A DNA stretch of 64,000 nucleotides, taken from positions 1,648,314 through 1,712,313 of the forward strand of contig NZ_LR733519.1 in assembly GCF_902506145.1 (NCBI RefSeq), in the 5' to 3' direction. The translations under genes and the position numbers were made by a program. Each line of letters opens with the position of its first letter. Positions within the stretch are counted from its first letter, which is position 1. The notes beneath the pieces were generated by a model. The model saw only the letters and a program-made list of their open reading frames with translations, did not search any database and was not told the DNA's origin. Positions 1 to 8,401 of the stretch are shown in pieces. The DNA is from Burkholderia sp. 8Y. GTDB lineage: Bacteria > Pseudomonadota > Gammaproteobacteria > Burkholderiales > Burkholderiaceae.

Positions 1-126
1 ACATTCTGACTCGCCTCCCGGCCCACAAAGCAAGCGACATCGCAACATTGCTGCCTCATAACTGGCAGCCTCTCGCGCCTGTCGAGTAATCCATCGTTCG
101 TCAAGACGGGTTCGCTGGCCGCTTAC
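1..126 (+). mobile_element. Right end of an IS66-family insertion sequence (partial)
   Basis: The stretch from the window edge to base 126 is the end of an insertion sequence. It holds the last codons of an IS66-type transposase (3-89) and then a short non-coding end. Read inward from 126 on the - strand it begins GTAAGCGGCCAGCG, which matches the GTAA start typical of IS66-family inverted repeats. The interrupted response-regulator frame resumes exactly at 127, so the boundary is sharp. The family makes 8-bp target duplications; bases 127-134 (GTTAGCAC) are the predicted copy on this side. The other end lies outside the window. The family call rests on recall of IS66 C-termini and terminal repeats, not on a search. 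Confidence 0.7.
3..89 (+). CDS. IS66-family transposase, C-terminal fragment (cut by window edge)
   Basis: The frame opening at base 3 encodes 28 residues ending in a TAA at 87-89. They include ILTRLPAHKASDI and LLPHNWQP, which resemble the conserved C-terminal tail of IS66 transposases (typically xxLTRLP...IxxLLPHxWxP). The transposase cuts and joins the element ends; only its last residues are visible here. The gene runs off the left edge, so intactness cannot be judged. Confidence 0.65.
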   Translation: MLTRLPAHKASDIATLLPHNWQPLAPVE

Positions 127-438
127 GTTAGCACCCGCGCGAATCGCGGCTATCACGTTTTCGCGCTTCTTCTCGGCCGTCACCATCAGCACCGGGACGT
201 CAGCGTGATCCTCCGACTTGCGAATCTCCTGCAAGAGAGTCAGCCCGTCCATGTTGGGCATGTTCCAATCAGTGATGACCAGGTCGAACCGCTGCGCTTT
301 AAGCTTTTCGAGCGCGGAAACACCATCGACTGCTTCTTCGATGATCGTGTAACCGATCGCCTTGAGCATCTTCCGAATCAAAGTGCGCATGGTGGTTAGG
401 TCATCGACTATCAGCAAACGCATATCCGTCTTTCCCAT
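127..438 (-). pseudogene. CheY-like response regulator interrupted by IS66 element
   Basis: The frame starts at 438 with an AAGGA ribosome site 8-9 bases upstream. It reads as a single receiver domain: acidic pair in LLIVDD, phospho-acceptor Asp in VITDWNMPNMDG, and switch Thr in LMVTAEKK. It is normal up to AIRAGAN (codon 104). There the IS66 end begins, and the frame continues into unrelated IS sequence (VSGQRTRLDERW) without a stop to the window edge. The conserved C-terminal Lys in the K-P-F motif and helix 5, needed for CheY signalling, are lost, so the product is almost certainly non-functional. The gene lies downstream of the chemoreceptor (806-2506) and the 101-aa gene in the same direction, 84 bases after the latter, and probably belonged to that operon. 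Confidence 0.85.
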
Positions 439-522
439 CTGTGAATCCTTCTTTGTCGTTTTACTTTACGGCTGCAGCGAGCACACTTCCGGTCGGTGAC
501 CTATACTTAGTAACCCTAACGT

Positions 523-828
523 TCAGCTTTTCGTGACCGCGCCTTCGGGCGAACTGCCATTCGACCGCAGAAATTCGTCGAGTTCGGAACAAGCCCTGAT
601 GACGGCCTCGACCGCCTCTTGCGCATGGTCGCCCTCGATTTCCGCCAGCCGACGGCGAAGTTCGTGCAGTTGCTTGATCATGTCACCCAGCTCATTGCGG
701 ATAAGGAACTCGCCGTGGCGCACCGCATTGCAAGGCGGAATGTCGTGAGCAGGCGGCTCCGTACTCAGGGGCGGGTTCGCAAGCGGCACGGAGACACCCC
801 CAACCTCAAAACGTCGACCAGTCGCCAT
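523..828 (-). CDS. Small hypothetical protein (101 aa), overlaps chemoreceptor 3' end
   Basis: I do not recognise this protein. Its start codon lies inside the last codons of the chemoreceptor gene (23-base overlap, different frame), which suggests translational coupling. The N-terminal 45 residues are proline/glycine-rich. Residues 45-90 ([19 protein letters not shown] onward) form a heptad-like amphipathic helix that could be a coiled coil. No signal peptide or membrane segment is visible. Its place between a chemoreceptor and a CheY-like gene suggests a signalling accessory, but that is inference. A shorter version starting at the internal Met of MIKQLHEL is possible. Confidence 0.5.
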   Translation of the reverse strand: MATGRRFEVGGVSVPLANPPLSTEPPAHDIPPCNAVRHGEFLIRNELGDMIKQLHELRRRLAEIEGDHAQEAVEAVIRACSELDEFLRSNGSSPEGAVTKS

Positions 829-2506
829 CAGCCGCCGCGGCCACCGCTACCGGCGCAGGGACCGCTGGTTTCGCCGCACGCGTGGTCGCTGGCGCTCTTT
901 TCACCGGCGCGTGTCGCGTCGTCTGCGGCGCGTAGCTGTTGAACGTCGGGACGGCGAGCGTTTGCGCCGTGCGGAACACGGAAACGGCGGCGGTCAGTTG
1001 CTTCGCCTGGTCTTCCATCGACCCCGCCGCTGCCGCTGCTTCTTCAACGAGCGCCGCGTTTTGTTGCGTGACCTCGTCCATCTGCGAGATAGCCTGATTC
1101 ACTTGCTCGATGCCGCGGCTCTGTTCGTTCGAAGCCGATGCAATCTCGCCCATGATGTCGGTGACGCGCTGGATCGCGGTGCCGACGCGCTGCATCGTGT
1201 CGCCTGCCCTTGCGACCAGCTCCGTTCCTGCCTGAACGCGATTGCCGGACGTCTCGATCAGTTCCTTGATTTCCTTGGCGGCGGCCGACGAACGCTGCGC
1301 GAGGCTGCGCACTTCGCTCGCCACCACGGCAAAGCCCCGGCCTTGTTCACCGGCTCGTGCAGCTTCAACCGCGGCGTTCAGCGCGAGGATGTTCGTCTGA
1401 AATGCGATGCCTTCGATCATGCCGATGATTTCCGCGATCTTCGCCGAGCTGTCTTCAATACCGGTCATGGTGTCCACGACCTGACTGACGATTGCGCTGC
1501 CCTCGTTCGCAACCACGCTCGCGTTGTCCGCGAGGCCGCTGGCCTGTTTCGCGTTTTCCGCGTTCTGCTTGACCGTCGCGGTCAACTCTTCCATGCTGGC
1601 CGCGGTTTCTTCCAATGAGGCGGCTTGCTGTTCCGTGCGCGACGACAGGTCCGTGCTTCCCGCGGCGATCTCCCCCGACGCGGTTCGAATGACGTCCACC
1701 GACTCTTTGATCCCGTTGGCGAGCGAGGACAGTCTGGCGAACGCCGCTTGTACAGCCAGCATCAACGTCGCCAGTTCGTCTCGGCCAACGACGTGCACCT
1801 CGTGCATGAGATCGCCGCGCTCCAGCGCCTTCATTGCTTCGAGCGCGTTGCCGAGTGGCTTCGTCACCGAGCGCGTGATGATCAGCATGGCGGCGATGGC
1901 GACGAGCGCAGCCGCAATGGTCGCCCCGAACGAAAGCGCAACGGCGCGATCGTAGGCGCTATGGGCCTCCTTGGCGGACTCGTCGACCAGTTCGAACTGA
2001 TATCCGACGAGCGCGTCCAACGCAGCGAAGTATTTGTTCTGCGCGTCTGCGAGCGCCCCGGTGATATCCGCCCGAGCCTCCTCGATCTTGCCTGCCGTCA
2101 TGAAGCCGATCGTTTCGACGCGTGCAGCGGTGTAGCGCGCACGCGCCTCTACGAGCGCGTTGAACAGTTCGCGCCCGCGCGGCGAGGTGATCATTCGATC
2201 GACATGTTCGAGGCGCTGGGATATCGCTTTCGAGCCTTCGAGAATGCCGGCTTTCATGGCCTCGACGTCCTCGACCCGCCCCGTGATCGCAGCGCGTTGC
2301 AAACGCAGCACGGTCTGATTGGCAGCGTCTTTCGCTTTCGTGACCTCCGCAGCCTTGACCATGCGGTCATCGGTTATCAGAGTGATCTCGCTGTTCAGAC
2401 CACGCATGTTGAAAAAGTTGATCGCCGCGATCAAAAGGAGCATGGCGACGACGACGCCGAAGCCGATGGTCAGGCGAACGCCGACCCTAAGATTGTGAAG
2501 GTTCAT
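806..2506 (-). CDS. Methyl-accepting chemotaxis protein
   Basis: A 566-aa transmembrane chemoreceptor that signals to CheA/CheW at the inner membrane. Transmembrane helix 1 spans about residues 11-31 and helix 2 about 188-208. Between them lies a ~155-residue helical periplasmic domain of the four-helix-bundle sensor type. A HAMP linker follows, then the cytoplasmic coiled coil with the highly conserved hairpin tip ([19 protein letters not shown] and [18 protein letters not shown]). The C-terminus is an Ala/Pro/Thr-rich flexible tail ending in DWSTF. That resembles the NWETF pentapeptide that tethers CheR/CheB, with its Trp and Phe in place. A FliA-like promoter is visible 150-175 bases upstream. 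The ligand cannot be read from sequence. Confidence 0.95.
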   Translation of the reverse strand: MNLHNLRVGVRLTIGFGVVVAMLLLIAAINFFNMRGLNSEITLITDDRMVKAAEVTKAKDAANQTVLRLQRAAITGRVEDVEAMKAGILEGSKAISQRLEHVDRMITSPRGRELFNALVEARARYTAARVETIGFMTAGKIEEARADITGALADAQNKYFAALDALVGYQFELVDESAKEAHSAYDRAVALSFGATIAAALVAIAAMLIITRSVTKPLGNALEAMKALERGDLMHEVHVVGRDELATLMLAVQAAFARLSSLANGIKESVDVIRTASGEIAAGSTDLSSRTEQQAASLEETAASMEELTATVKQNAENAKQASGLADNASVVANEGSAIVSQVVDTMTGIEDSSAKIAEIIGMIEGIAFQTNILALNAAVEAARAGEQGRGFAVVASEVRSLAQRSSAAAKEIKELIETSGNRVQAGTELVARAGDTMQRVGTAIQRVTDIMGEIASASNEQSRGIEQVNQAISQMDEVTQQNAALVEEAAAAAGSMEDQAKQLTAAVSVFRTAQTLAVPTFNSYAPQTTRHAPVKRAPATTRAAKPAVPAPVAVAAAADGDWSTF

Positions 2507-3088
2507 TTTTTAATTCGGGGATCTGTTGTTCAAGACATCTTGCGAGGAAGACGAACTCACTTGCTGCGGGGCGCGCGGCCGGTCGCCGTTGCTCACATCC
2601 TCCAGGGATCGCCTGTCGGAGTCGAATCGTTGTGCTTGTCGCTTACCTGTAAGACTATCGGCAGAAAGTAGGCAGGCTTGACGTCAGGCTTGCGGTATTT
2701 CTATCGAGGACGTAATAGTTACTTACTAGCGGAGGTTGTCTCCGGTTGTCCTCGACGGAAGACGGTCCGCGTCTATTGCAAGCGGGTCATCGGCACGGTG
2801 TCCACGGAAGATTTTGCCGAACGCATGGAGCAGCAATGGAGCGCGTTCGATGGCGGCGCTGAAGTTACTCATCACGATCGGCGCAGTTCCAGTACGTGAA
2901 TAGGTTTTCAATGTTTTCCAAGCCCACGACCGAGTCGCCGCTCACTGATTCCCCCGTCGTCAGGACGATCGTCAGATAGGACGGGTTTGGCCTCTCTCTT
3001 GCGTCAATTGACCTGTTGGCCGCGCTGTTCGACCGCTATGCGTCGTGCGGTTGTTATGCGGACCAAAAGCCACGATTCGGGAGACACC
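2507..3088. other. Intergenic region between divergent chemoreceptor and antiporter genes
   Basis: About 580 bases without a convincing gene. It holds the FliA-type promoter near 2655-2681. Short open frames at 2678-2899 (+) and 2726-2911 (-) have no ribosome site or recognisable product and overlap each other. The antiporter promoter must lie in the right part, but no clear sigma-70 boxes stand out. Confidence 0.5.
2655..2681 (-). promoter_or_regulatory. Sigma-28 (FliA)-type promoter for the chemoreceptor gene
   Basis: On the - strand there is TCAAG, 14 bases, then GCCGATAG. The enterobacterial FliA consensus is TAAAGTTT-N11-GCCGATAA, which is also 14 bases from TAAAG to the -10 box. The -10 box matches 7 of 8 and the -35 core 4 of 5. 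It lies ~150 bases upstream of the chemoreceptor start, in the right orientation. Chemoreceptor genes are commonly FliA-dependent in motile proteobacteria. Confidence 0.6.
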
Positions 3089-4171
3089 ATGTTCGACGCG
3101 CTGCCACTCATCGCACTGTTTGCCATTTTTGCGGGTGCCGCCGGTGCCGTGTGGTTCGCCGGGATCAGGCTGTCGGATACGACAGACATACTGGCAACGC
3201 GGTTCGGCTTAGGCCAGGCTCTTGGTGGTGTCATCCTTCTGGCGATTGCGACCAACCTTCCCGAAATCGCCATTACGGTGAGTGCAGCCGCGTCGAACAA
3301 CATGGGCGTTGCGGTGGGTAACATTCTGGGCGGCATCGCGATCCAGACGGTGGTCCTCGTCATCATCGACGCGTTCGGTATGCGCGGGAATCCGCCGCTC
3401 ATGTACAAGGCGGCGAGCCTCACGCTAGTGATCGAAGGACTTGTGGTCGTCGCAGTGCTGATCGTCTCGATCATGGGCACGCAGATGCCGGCCTCGTTGA
3501 TCGCCGCGCGGCTTACGCCTGTTGCCGTGCTGATCACCGCGTTCTGGCTGGTCGGTGTCTGGCTCATCGGCGTAGCGAACCGAGGGCTGCCGTGGCAAGA
3601 CAAGGCGGGAAACGCGCCTGACACGCAAGACAAGCCGAAGGGGCATTCTCAATCCCAGAAGAACGATAACGCCAACCGAAGCGGCGTGAGCACGGGTAAA
3701 ACCGTTTTCGTTTTTGTCATCGCGGCAGTCGTGACGCTTGTGGCTGGAGTGGTGCTGGAACGCTGCGGCGACGCCATCGCGAAGCACATCGGGATGACGG
3801 GCGTTCTCTTCGGTGCGACCGTGCTCGCGGCAGCGACCTCGCTTCCCGAAGTGTCTACCGGACTCACCTCGGCAAAGGCGGGTGATTTTCAACTCGCGGT
3901 GAGCGACATCTTCGGCGGCAACGCATTCTTGCCCGTTCTCTTTCTGCTTGCGACAGTCGTGTCCGGCAAGGCCGTGCTCCCGCAGGCGCAAAAGACCGAC
4001 ATTTATCTCGCTGGCCTTGGCGTCTTGCTCACGAGCGTGTATCTGGCCGGGCTGATTTTTCGACCTAAACGAAAAGTGCTGGGCATGGGCGTCGATTCCC
4101 TGACAGTGCTTGTCTTGTACGTCGTCGGGACGTGTGGCCTGTTCGCCATTGCGCTATCTCATCGATCGTAG
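3089..4171 (+). CDS. Sodium/calcium exchanger family (CaCA) cation antiporter
   Basis: A ~360-aa inner-membrane protein with about ten hydrophobic helices and the two inverted alpha-repeats that define the CaCA superfamily: AIATNLPEIAI near residue 52 and AAATSLPEVSTG near residue 250. Each repeat carries the acidic ion-coordinating Glu. Members exchange Ca2+ or other cations for Na+ or H+. A hydrophilic loop at about residues 170-205 separates the halves. The ATG at 3089 is chosen because a GGAG motif sits 6 bases upstream and the membrane domain starts there; the frame is open further upstream but looks non-coding. It is a single-gene unit. The transported ion is not determinable. Confidence 0.88.
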   Translation: MFDALPLIALFAIFAGAAGAVWFAGIRLSDTTDILATRFGLGQALGGVILLAIATNLPEIAITVSAAASNNMGVAVGNILGGIAIQTVVLVIIDAFGMRGNPPLMYKAASLTLVIEGLVVVAVLIVSIMGTQMPASLIAARLTPVAVLITAFWLVGVWLIGVANRGLPWQDKAGNAPDTQDKPKGHSQSQKNDNANRSGVSTGKTVFVFVIAAVVTLVAGVVLERCGDAIAKHIGMTGVLFGATVLAAATSLPEVSTGLTSAKAGDFQLAVSDIFGGNAFLPVLFLLATVVSGKAVLPQAQKTDIYLAGLGVLLTSVYLAGLIFRPKRKVLGMGVDSLTVLVLYVVGTCGLFAIALSHRS

Positions 4172-4404
4172 GTTGAGCGCAACTCTCGATGCATGCACGC
4201 GGCGCTGCGTTCCCCTACGGGCCATTTTCCCGCCCCGCGGGATCCGATGCGAAGCTTGTACGTGGTGTTTATGTCGCGGGCCGTGAGCTTCGCGGACGCG
4301 GCCCGCCGCTATATGCCGCCGTTGCACGAAGCGGCGGAGAAACGGTGCGGGTTGAAGCGCCGGGCCAGTCCTGTTCCATGGCGGGGCCCTAAGCTCCAGC
4401 AGTA

Positions 4405-5004
4405 TTAGAGGCCGCGCCGCTTCAGTCCCGGCAGCATGCGGACCAGCACCGTATCGCGCACCACGAAGTGATGGAACAGCGCCGCCGCCGCGTGCGCCGC
4501 CGCCAGGACGATGATCGTCCAGCCGATGAATTCGTGCGCTTCCCCGATGGTGTGATGCGCCGCCTTGCTAAATGGCGCGAACGGCGGCGGTATCAGCAGC
4601 CCGAAAAAGCTCATCGACTCGTCCCCTGACCACCGCAGCACGAACCCGAGCACGGCTTCGGAAACGAGTAATGCATAAAGCAGATAGTGAACGCCCTTGG
4701 CCGCAAGCTCGATCCATCCGGCCGATGCAACCGGCGCCTGATGTCGAGGCGACACGCGCCACAGAATGCGCACGATGATGACTGCCGACAGCAGGATGCC
4801 GAAAGACATGTGCGTGACGATCAAAACATGCCGCGTCGGACGGGGCGTGAACCCCCACACCTGAGACAGGATGAATTGGGCCAGCACGAGTATCACGGTC
4901 AGCCAATGAAGCGCGATGGACATCGTGTCGTAAGACGTTCTGTCGTCGCCGGCCGCGATTCGCGTGGCCGCTTTAGCGGAATCAGAAGGTTGCTTGCGTT
5001 GCAT
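4405..5004 (-). CDS. Cytochrome b561 family protein
   Basis: A 199-aa four-helix membrane dihaem b cytochrome. Family marks are the start of helix 1 (YDTMSIALHWLTV) with its haem-ligand His, the helix 2 His in VTHMSFGILL, the WRVSPRH loop, and paired histidines in the second half (AAHHTIGEAHEFIGW and AAHAAAALFHHF). Such proteins move electrons between the quinone pool and periplasmic or superoxide partners. No clear ribosome site precedes the ATG at 5004. A start closer to the conserved helix is possible, but the 25-residue leader is usual. Convergent with the antiporter; apparently monocistronic. Confidence 0.9.
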   Translation of the reverse strand: MQRKQPSDSAKAATRIAAGDDRTSYDTMSIALHWLTVILVLAQFILSQVWGFTPRPTRHVLIVTHMSFGILLSAVIIVRILWRVSPRHQAPVASAGWIELAAKGVHYLLYALLVSEAVLGFVLRWSGDESMSFFGLLIPPPFAPFSKAAHHTIGEAHEFIGWTIIVLAAAHAAAALFHHFVVRDTVLVRMLPGLKRRGL

Positions 5005-5355
5005 CGTTCAGTGGTCGGCAATCAGCCGCTCGAGTTAATCATGGTTTAGTGGTGAAGCACGGCCAGGAGTTCAAGAAACGGCCACCGTGCGAATCGGGAT
5101 TTGTCGCCTAAGCGTGACTGGCGCCAGCCTCACGGCATACGCAAGATAGCAGATAAGCCGGGACGCTCCCGCAATGGCACTGCCATGGCCGTTCAGTCTG
5201 AGCCCGCCGAACTTAAGCGTTGCTTAACGCGATAGCTGCATGCTTGCACGAATGCAAACCATTGCCATTCTTGGTCATTGCAGAGTTGAGGGCTTTTGCC
5301 GCTCGCGCTGCAAGCTGGCGATACAGTTGTGCTTCTGATCCGCAGGCACACCCAT
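5005..5355. other. Intergenic region between divergent cytochrome b561 and ferritin/VIT1 genes
   Basis: About 350 bases with no convincing gene. A short inverted repeat, GCGTT-GCTT-AACGC, lies at 5217-5230 about 125 bases upstream of the iron-transporter-like gene. It could be a small operator or hairpin. Clear promoter boxes could not be assigned. Confidence 0.4.
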
Positions 5356-6480
5356 ATGGCATCAAAACAAGAACTGAAGCGGTATCGGGCCAACCTCGCC
5401 GATGAACTGCACAGCGCGGCACTTTACGAAACACTTTCCCGCGTCGAAGCGCGCGCCGACCGCAAGCGCATTTTCGCGGAACTGGCGGCGTCTGAAAAGC
5501 AGCATGCGCAAGTGTGGGCCGACAAACTCAGGGCCAATCATCAAAACGCCCGCACGGGACCGGCTTTCAAAACCGCCTTGATGAAAGGACTCGTTCATGT
5601 GTTCGGCGCGCGTTTCGTCCTCCCGACGCTTGCGGCATCCGAATTCGCGGACCGAAACAAATACGCCGGCAATCCCGACACGGCAACCATGTCCGCCGAC
5701 GAACACCGTCACGCGAATGTCGTTCAGTCGCTAGCCAACGAGGGAAAAAAAGCCGCGACAAAAGGCGCCGACATTGCCGATGCGGAGTCATGGCACCGGG
5801 GCGTCTCGTCGGGCAATGACCTTCGCGCGGCGGTGCTCGGCGCCAACGATGGTCTCGTGTCCAACTTCTGCCTCATCATGGGCGTTGCCGGCGCGGGCAC
5901 GCAGAACCGAGCCATTCTATTGACTGCGCTCGCAGGAATCATCGCGGGGGCGTGTTCGATGGCGCTTGGCGAGTGGCTGTCGGTCACGAATGCGCGCGAG
6001 CTCGCCCGGACCCAGATTCAAAGAGAAGCGGATGAACTCGAACACACGCCGGAGGCGGAAGAACACGAGCTGCGCATGATCTATCGCGCCAAAGGTCTCG
6101 ATGGTGAAGAGGCGAGCCGCGTCGCCTCGCAAATCATGCGCGACAAGGACAAGGCACTCGATGCCTTGACGCGCGAGGAGCTTGGCATCGATCCAGCCGA
6201 AATGGGCGGCAACCCGTGGTCCGCGGCGGCGGTATCGTTTGTCCTTTTCTCGGCTGGCGCCGTTTTTCCTGCTATGCCGTTCTTGTGGTCGTCGGGCAGG
6301 CCGGCAATCATTCAATGCATTGCATTGAGCATTCTCGCGCTTGCCGCCATCGGCATGTTCACGTCTCTCTTCAACGGCCGAAGCACGATCTTTTCGGCAG
6401 CGCGCCAGATTTTGATCGGGCTCGCCGCCGCCGCATTCACTTTCGGCGTCGGTCATTTGCTCGGCGTGTCGGTGTCCTGA
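5356..6480 (+). CDS. Ferritin-like/VIT1 (CCC1) fusion membrane protein, MbfA-like iron exporter candidate
   Basis: A 374-aa protein in two parts. Residues ~1-140 form a rubrerythrin/ferritin-like helical domain with Glu and ExxH-type iron ligands (ELHSAALYETLSRVE, ASEKQHAQVW, DEHRHANVV). Residues ~150-374 form a VIT1/CCC1 membrane domain (AAVLGANDGLVSNF, GACSMALGEWLSV, a charged Glu-rich loop, then three helices). This order matches the MbfA type described in alphaproteobacteria, which exports iron and protects from Fe/peroxide stress. That assignment is from architecture. The ATG at 5356 is preferred over an in-frame TTG at 5296 because the family domain starts right after it; the ribosome site is weak. 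Confidence 0.85.
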   Translation: MASKQELKRYRANLADELHSAALYETLSRVEARADRKRIFAELAASEKQHAQVWADKLRANHQNARTGPAFKTALMKGLVHVFGARFVLPTLAASEFADRNKYAGNPDTATMSADEHRHANVVQSLANEGKKAATKGADIADAESWHRGVSSGNDLRAAVLGANDGLVSNFCLIMGVAGAGTQNRAILLTALAGIIAGACSMALGEWLSVTNARELARTQIQREADELEHTPEAEEHELRMIYRAKGLDGEEASRVASQIMRDKDKALDALTREELGIDPAEMGGNPWSAAAVSFVLFSAGAVFPAMPFLWSSGRPAIIQCIALSILALAAIGMFTSLFNGRSTIFSAARQILIGLAAAAFTFGVGHLLGVSVS

Positions 6481-6676
6481 AGCTCCCGTCGCACGACCGT
6501 TCACGCGGCTCGTGCACGCCTCTTTCTGTCGCCCGACGAGTGCGCCGAACACTCCACATCGCGCCTCTATTCCCTCTCCTCGCAGAAATATTCTCCCCGC
6601 CGGGCGCGGAACAAATGCGCCGCGCCCGTTGTTTTCGTAGCGAAGGCAGCCGCAACGAACGCAAACGGAGACAGTC

Positions 6677-6811
6677 ATGCACCGCGCCATCTATGTCATG
6701 GATCAGAGCTTCTTCAACCTCGGCTGCTTCTATCGCGTCGACGTGCGCAGCCGCAGTGGCCGCCTGATCGAAACACATTACGTCGAGTTGAACCAGATCA
6801 CCTGGTGCTGA
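6677..6811 (+). CDS. Small uncharacterised protein (44 aa) at head of T6SS signalling arm
   Basis: The frame has a GGAG motif 8 bases before its ATG and encodes MHRAIYVMDQSFF...NQITWC. It ends 42 bases before the 511-aa gene and reads in the same direction. It is aromatic-rich with two Cys, has no signal peptide or membrane helix, and I do not recognise it. The good ribosome site and its position as first gene of the + arm support a real gene; its small size leaves doubt. Confidence 0.5.
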   Translation: MHRAIYVMDQSFFNLGCFYRVDVRSRSGRLIETHYVELNQITWC

Positions 6812-6853
6812 ATGCGCGACGCGTTTCTCCGTTGAACCGCAGGGAGACTATTC

Positions 6854-8389
6854 ATGCCTTATTCCTACGCCCGGCTGCCCGTCACCGTCCCGTACGAGAA
6901 GTGGATGCGCAAAACGTCATCGCGCGTGCAGATGCGCAGCGCGGCGCTCAAGCGCCTCGACGAACAGATACTTCAGTACGAACGCGATCGCACGACCTAC
7001 CGCTTCCACGAACTCGTCAACGCGTTCGAGAACTGGAAGGCATCCGTCGGACCCGGCGATGCATGGAAAAGCAATTCGCGCAACGATTCGGACTACTTCA
7101 CTATTCTCGACAGGCAACTGCGCGGTCAAGGCGACACCGATGCCGCCGCTGGCGCGATGGACTTCATGACGCCCGCGCTCATCAATTCGCGGCTGGGCGT
7201 GCTGTATCTCTTCGGCAATCTGGAGATCGAGGACGACACGTTCCAGGTGCTGCTCGACGGCGCGTTCGAAGTCACGAATGCGGGTCTCGGTCTCGCGCCC
7301 GAGTCGAACCTCGCGGCGGCGCGCGCCGCTGAAGTGCTCGACAACAGTCTCGTGCAGAAGTCGGCGTCCGTCGCGCTCGAACAGGTACAGAAGAAGATCA
7401 AGAAGCACAAGGGCCAGAAACGTGTCGATGCCAACGAGCTGAATAACAGCACCGTGAGCCTGCCCGCGCTCGGCAGCGCGGCGCGGCGGCTCTACGAATC
7501 GATCCGCGCCAAAGTAGAAGAAGCCGCGAAGAAGCTCTGGGAGACGATTCGCGAGAAAGTGACCGACATTCGCAACGACCCGGGCGGCTTCGCGCTCGAC
7601 ACCATGCCTGGACTTTTGCGCAAGCTCGTGAACACGTTGTGCGAGAAGCTCTTCGCGAGCGTCGCGCCGTTCATCGGCGCGGGCCTCGACATTGCGAAGG
7701 GCATCGCCAACACGGTCGACAGCAGCATCACCAAGTACCGCGAATGGGTGGCCGGACGCGACGTGCAAGTGCTCGCGGGCCATCCGGGGACCATCATCGA
7801 GGCCATCCGTCGCGCGATGAAGCTGTCCATCGGCGCGGGCGTGTACGACCTCGTCAAGGGCGGCGCGAGTCTCGGCATGCAGTTCGCGAGCCAGGGCGCC
7901 TCGACCATCGTCGATGTGGTCGTGTCCATCGTCGAGACGCTTGCGAAGACCATCTGGAAGCTGGTGGAGATCAGGCGCATCAAGCGGTTCTGCGAGCTTG
8001 CCAAGAAGCACTGGCAGGCGCGCATGGAACGCGACGCGCTTCATACCCGGCCCGTTGCCTTCAATAGCTGGTACAAGGGCTACGCCGTCTCGATACCGGC
8101 GCTCTCGGTGCTCACGCTGAACTCGGGCATTTGCGGCGACAAGATGCATTTTCTCGCGATGTTCAAGGACGACGAGACGGTCATCAGCGAAGCGGCGTTC
8201 GCGTCGGGCTGCCGGTACATCGACGGTCTCAAGATATGGGGCGCCGAGTATCTGAGCGATTCGGGCTTCACGTTCAAGTCGAAAGACCCGATGATCCAGA
8301 GCTTGCTGAAGTTCGCCGTGAGTCACACCGAAGAACAGACCTGGGACTTGAAGCTCCGCAAGGCCGTCCTCGGTTTTCTCAACGCCTAG
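6854..8389 (+). CDS. Uncharacterised 511-aa protein of T6SS locus
   Basis: I do not recognise the family. The start has a GGGAG ribosome site 8 bases upstream. Residues 1-120 are charged and helical. Residues ~170-260 are Lys-rich with possible coiled coils (QKKIKKHKGQKR, AKKLWETIREKVTDIR). Residues ~265-375 contain amphipathic to weakly hydrophobic Gly/Ala stretches (SVAPFIGAGLDIAKGIA, KGGASLGMQFASQGAS). The C-terminal 100 residues look globular. There is no signal peptide, no VgrG/PAAR-type N-terminus and no nuclease or lipase motif. It lies upstream of the FecR-like, CxxCH sensor, kinase and phosphatase genes with tight spacing, so a role in T6SS control or as a cargo protein is possible but unproven. 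Confidence 0.85.
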   Translation: MPYSYARLPVTVPYEKWMRKTSSRVQMRSAALKRLDEQILQYERDRTTYRFHELVNAFENWKASVGPGDAWKSNSRNDSDYFTILDRQLRGQGDTDAAAGAMDFMTPALINSRLGVLYLFGNLEIEDDTFQVLLDGAFEVTNAGLGLAPESNLAAARAAEVLDNSLVQKSASVALEQVQKKIKKHKGQKRVDANELNNSTVSLPALGSAARRLYESIRAKVEEAAKKLWETIREKVTDIRNDPGGFALDTMPGLLRKLVNTLCEKLFASVAPFIGAGLDIAKGIANTVDSSITKYREWVAGRDVQVLAGHPGTIIEAIRRAMKLSIGAGVYDLVKGGASLGMQFASQGASTIVDVVVSIVETLAKTIWKLVEIRRIKRFCELAKKHWQARMERDALHTRPVAFNSWYKGYAVSIPALSVLTLNSGICGDKMHFLAMFKDDETVISEAAFASGCRYIDGLKIWGAEYLSDSGFTFKSKDPMIQSLLKFAVSHTEEQTWDLKLRKAVLGFLNA

Positions 8390-8401
8390 CGAGTGACGAC
8401 G

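Noticed and set aside
2678..2899. 73-codon + strand open frame between chemoreceptor and antiporter
   Set aside because: TTG start, no ribosome site, no recognisable features, and an equally open antisense frame covers the same bases.
4189..4408. Short + strand open frames after the antiporter gene
   Set aside because: Two overlapping frames with no ribosome site; composition fits spacer DNA.
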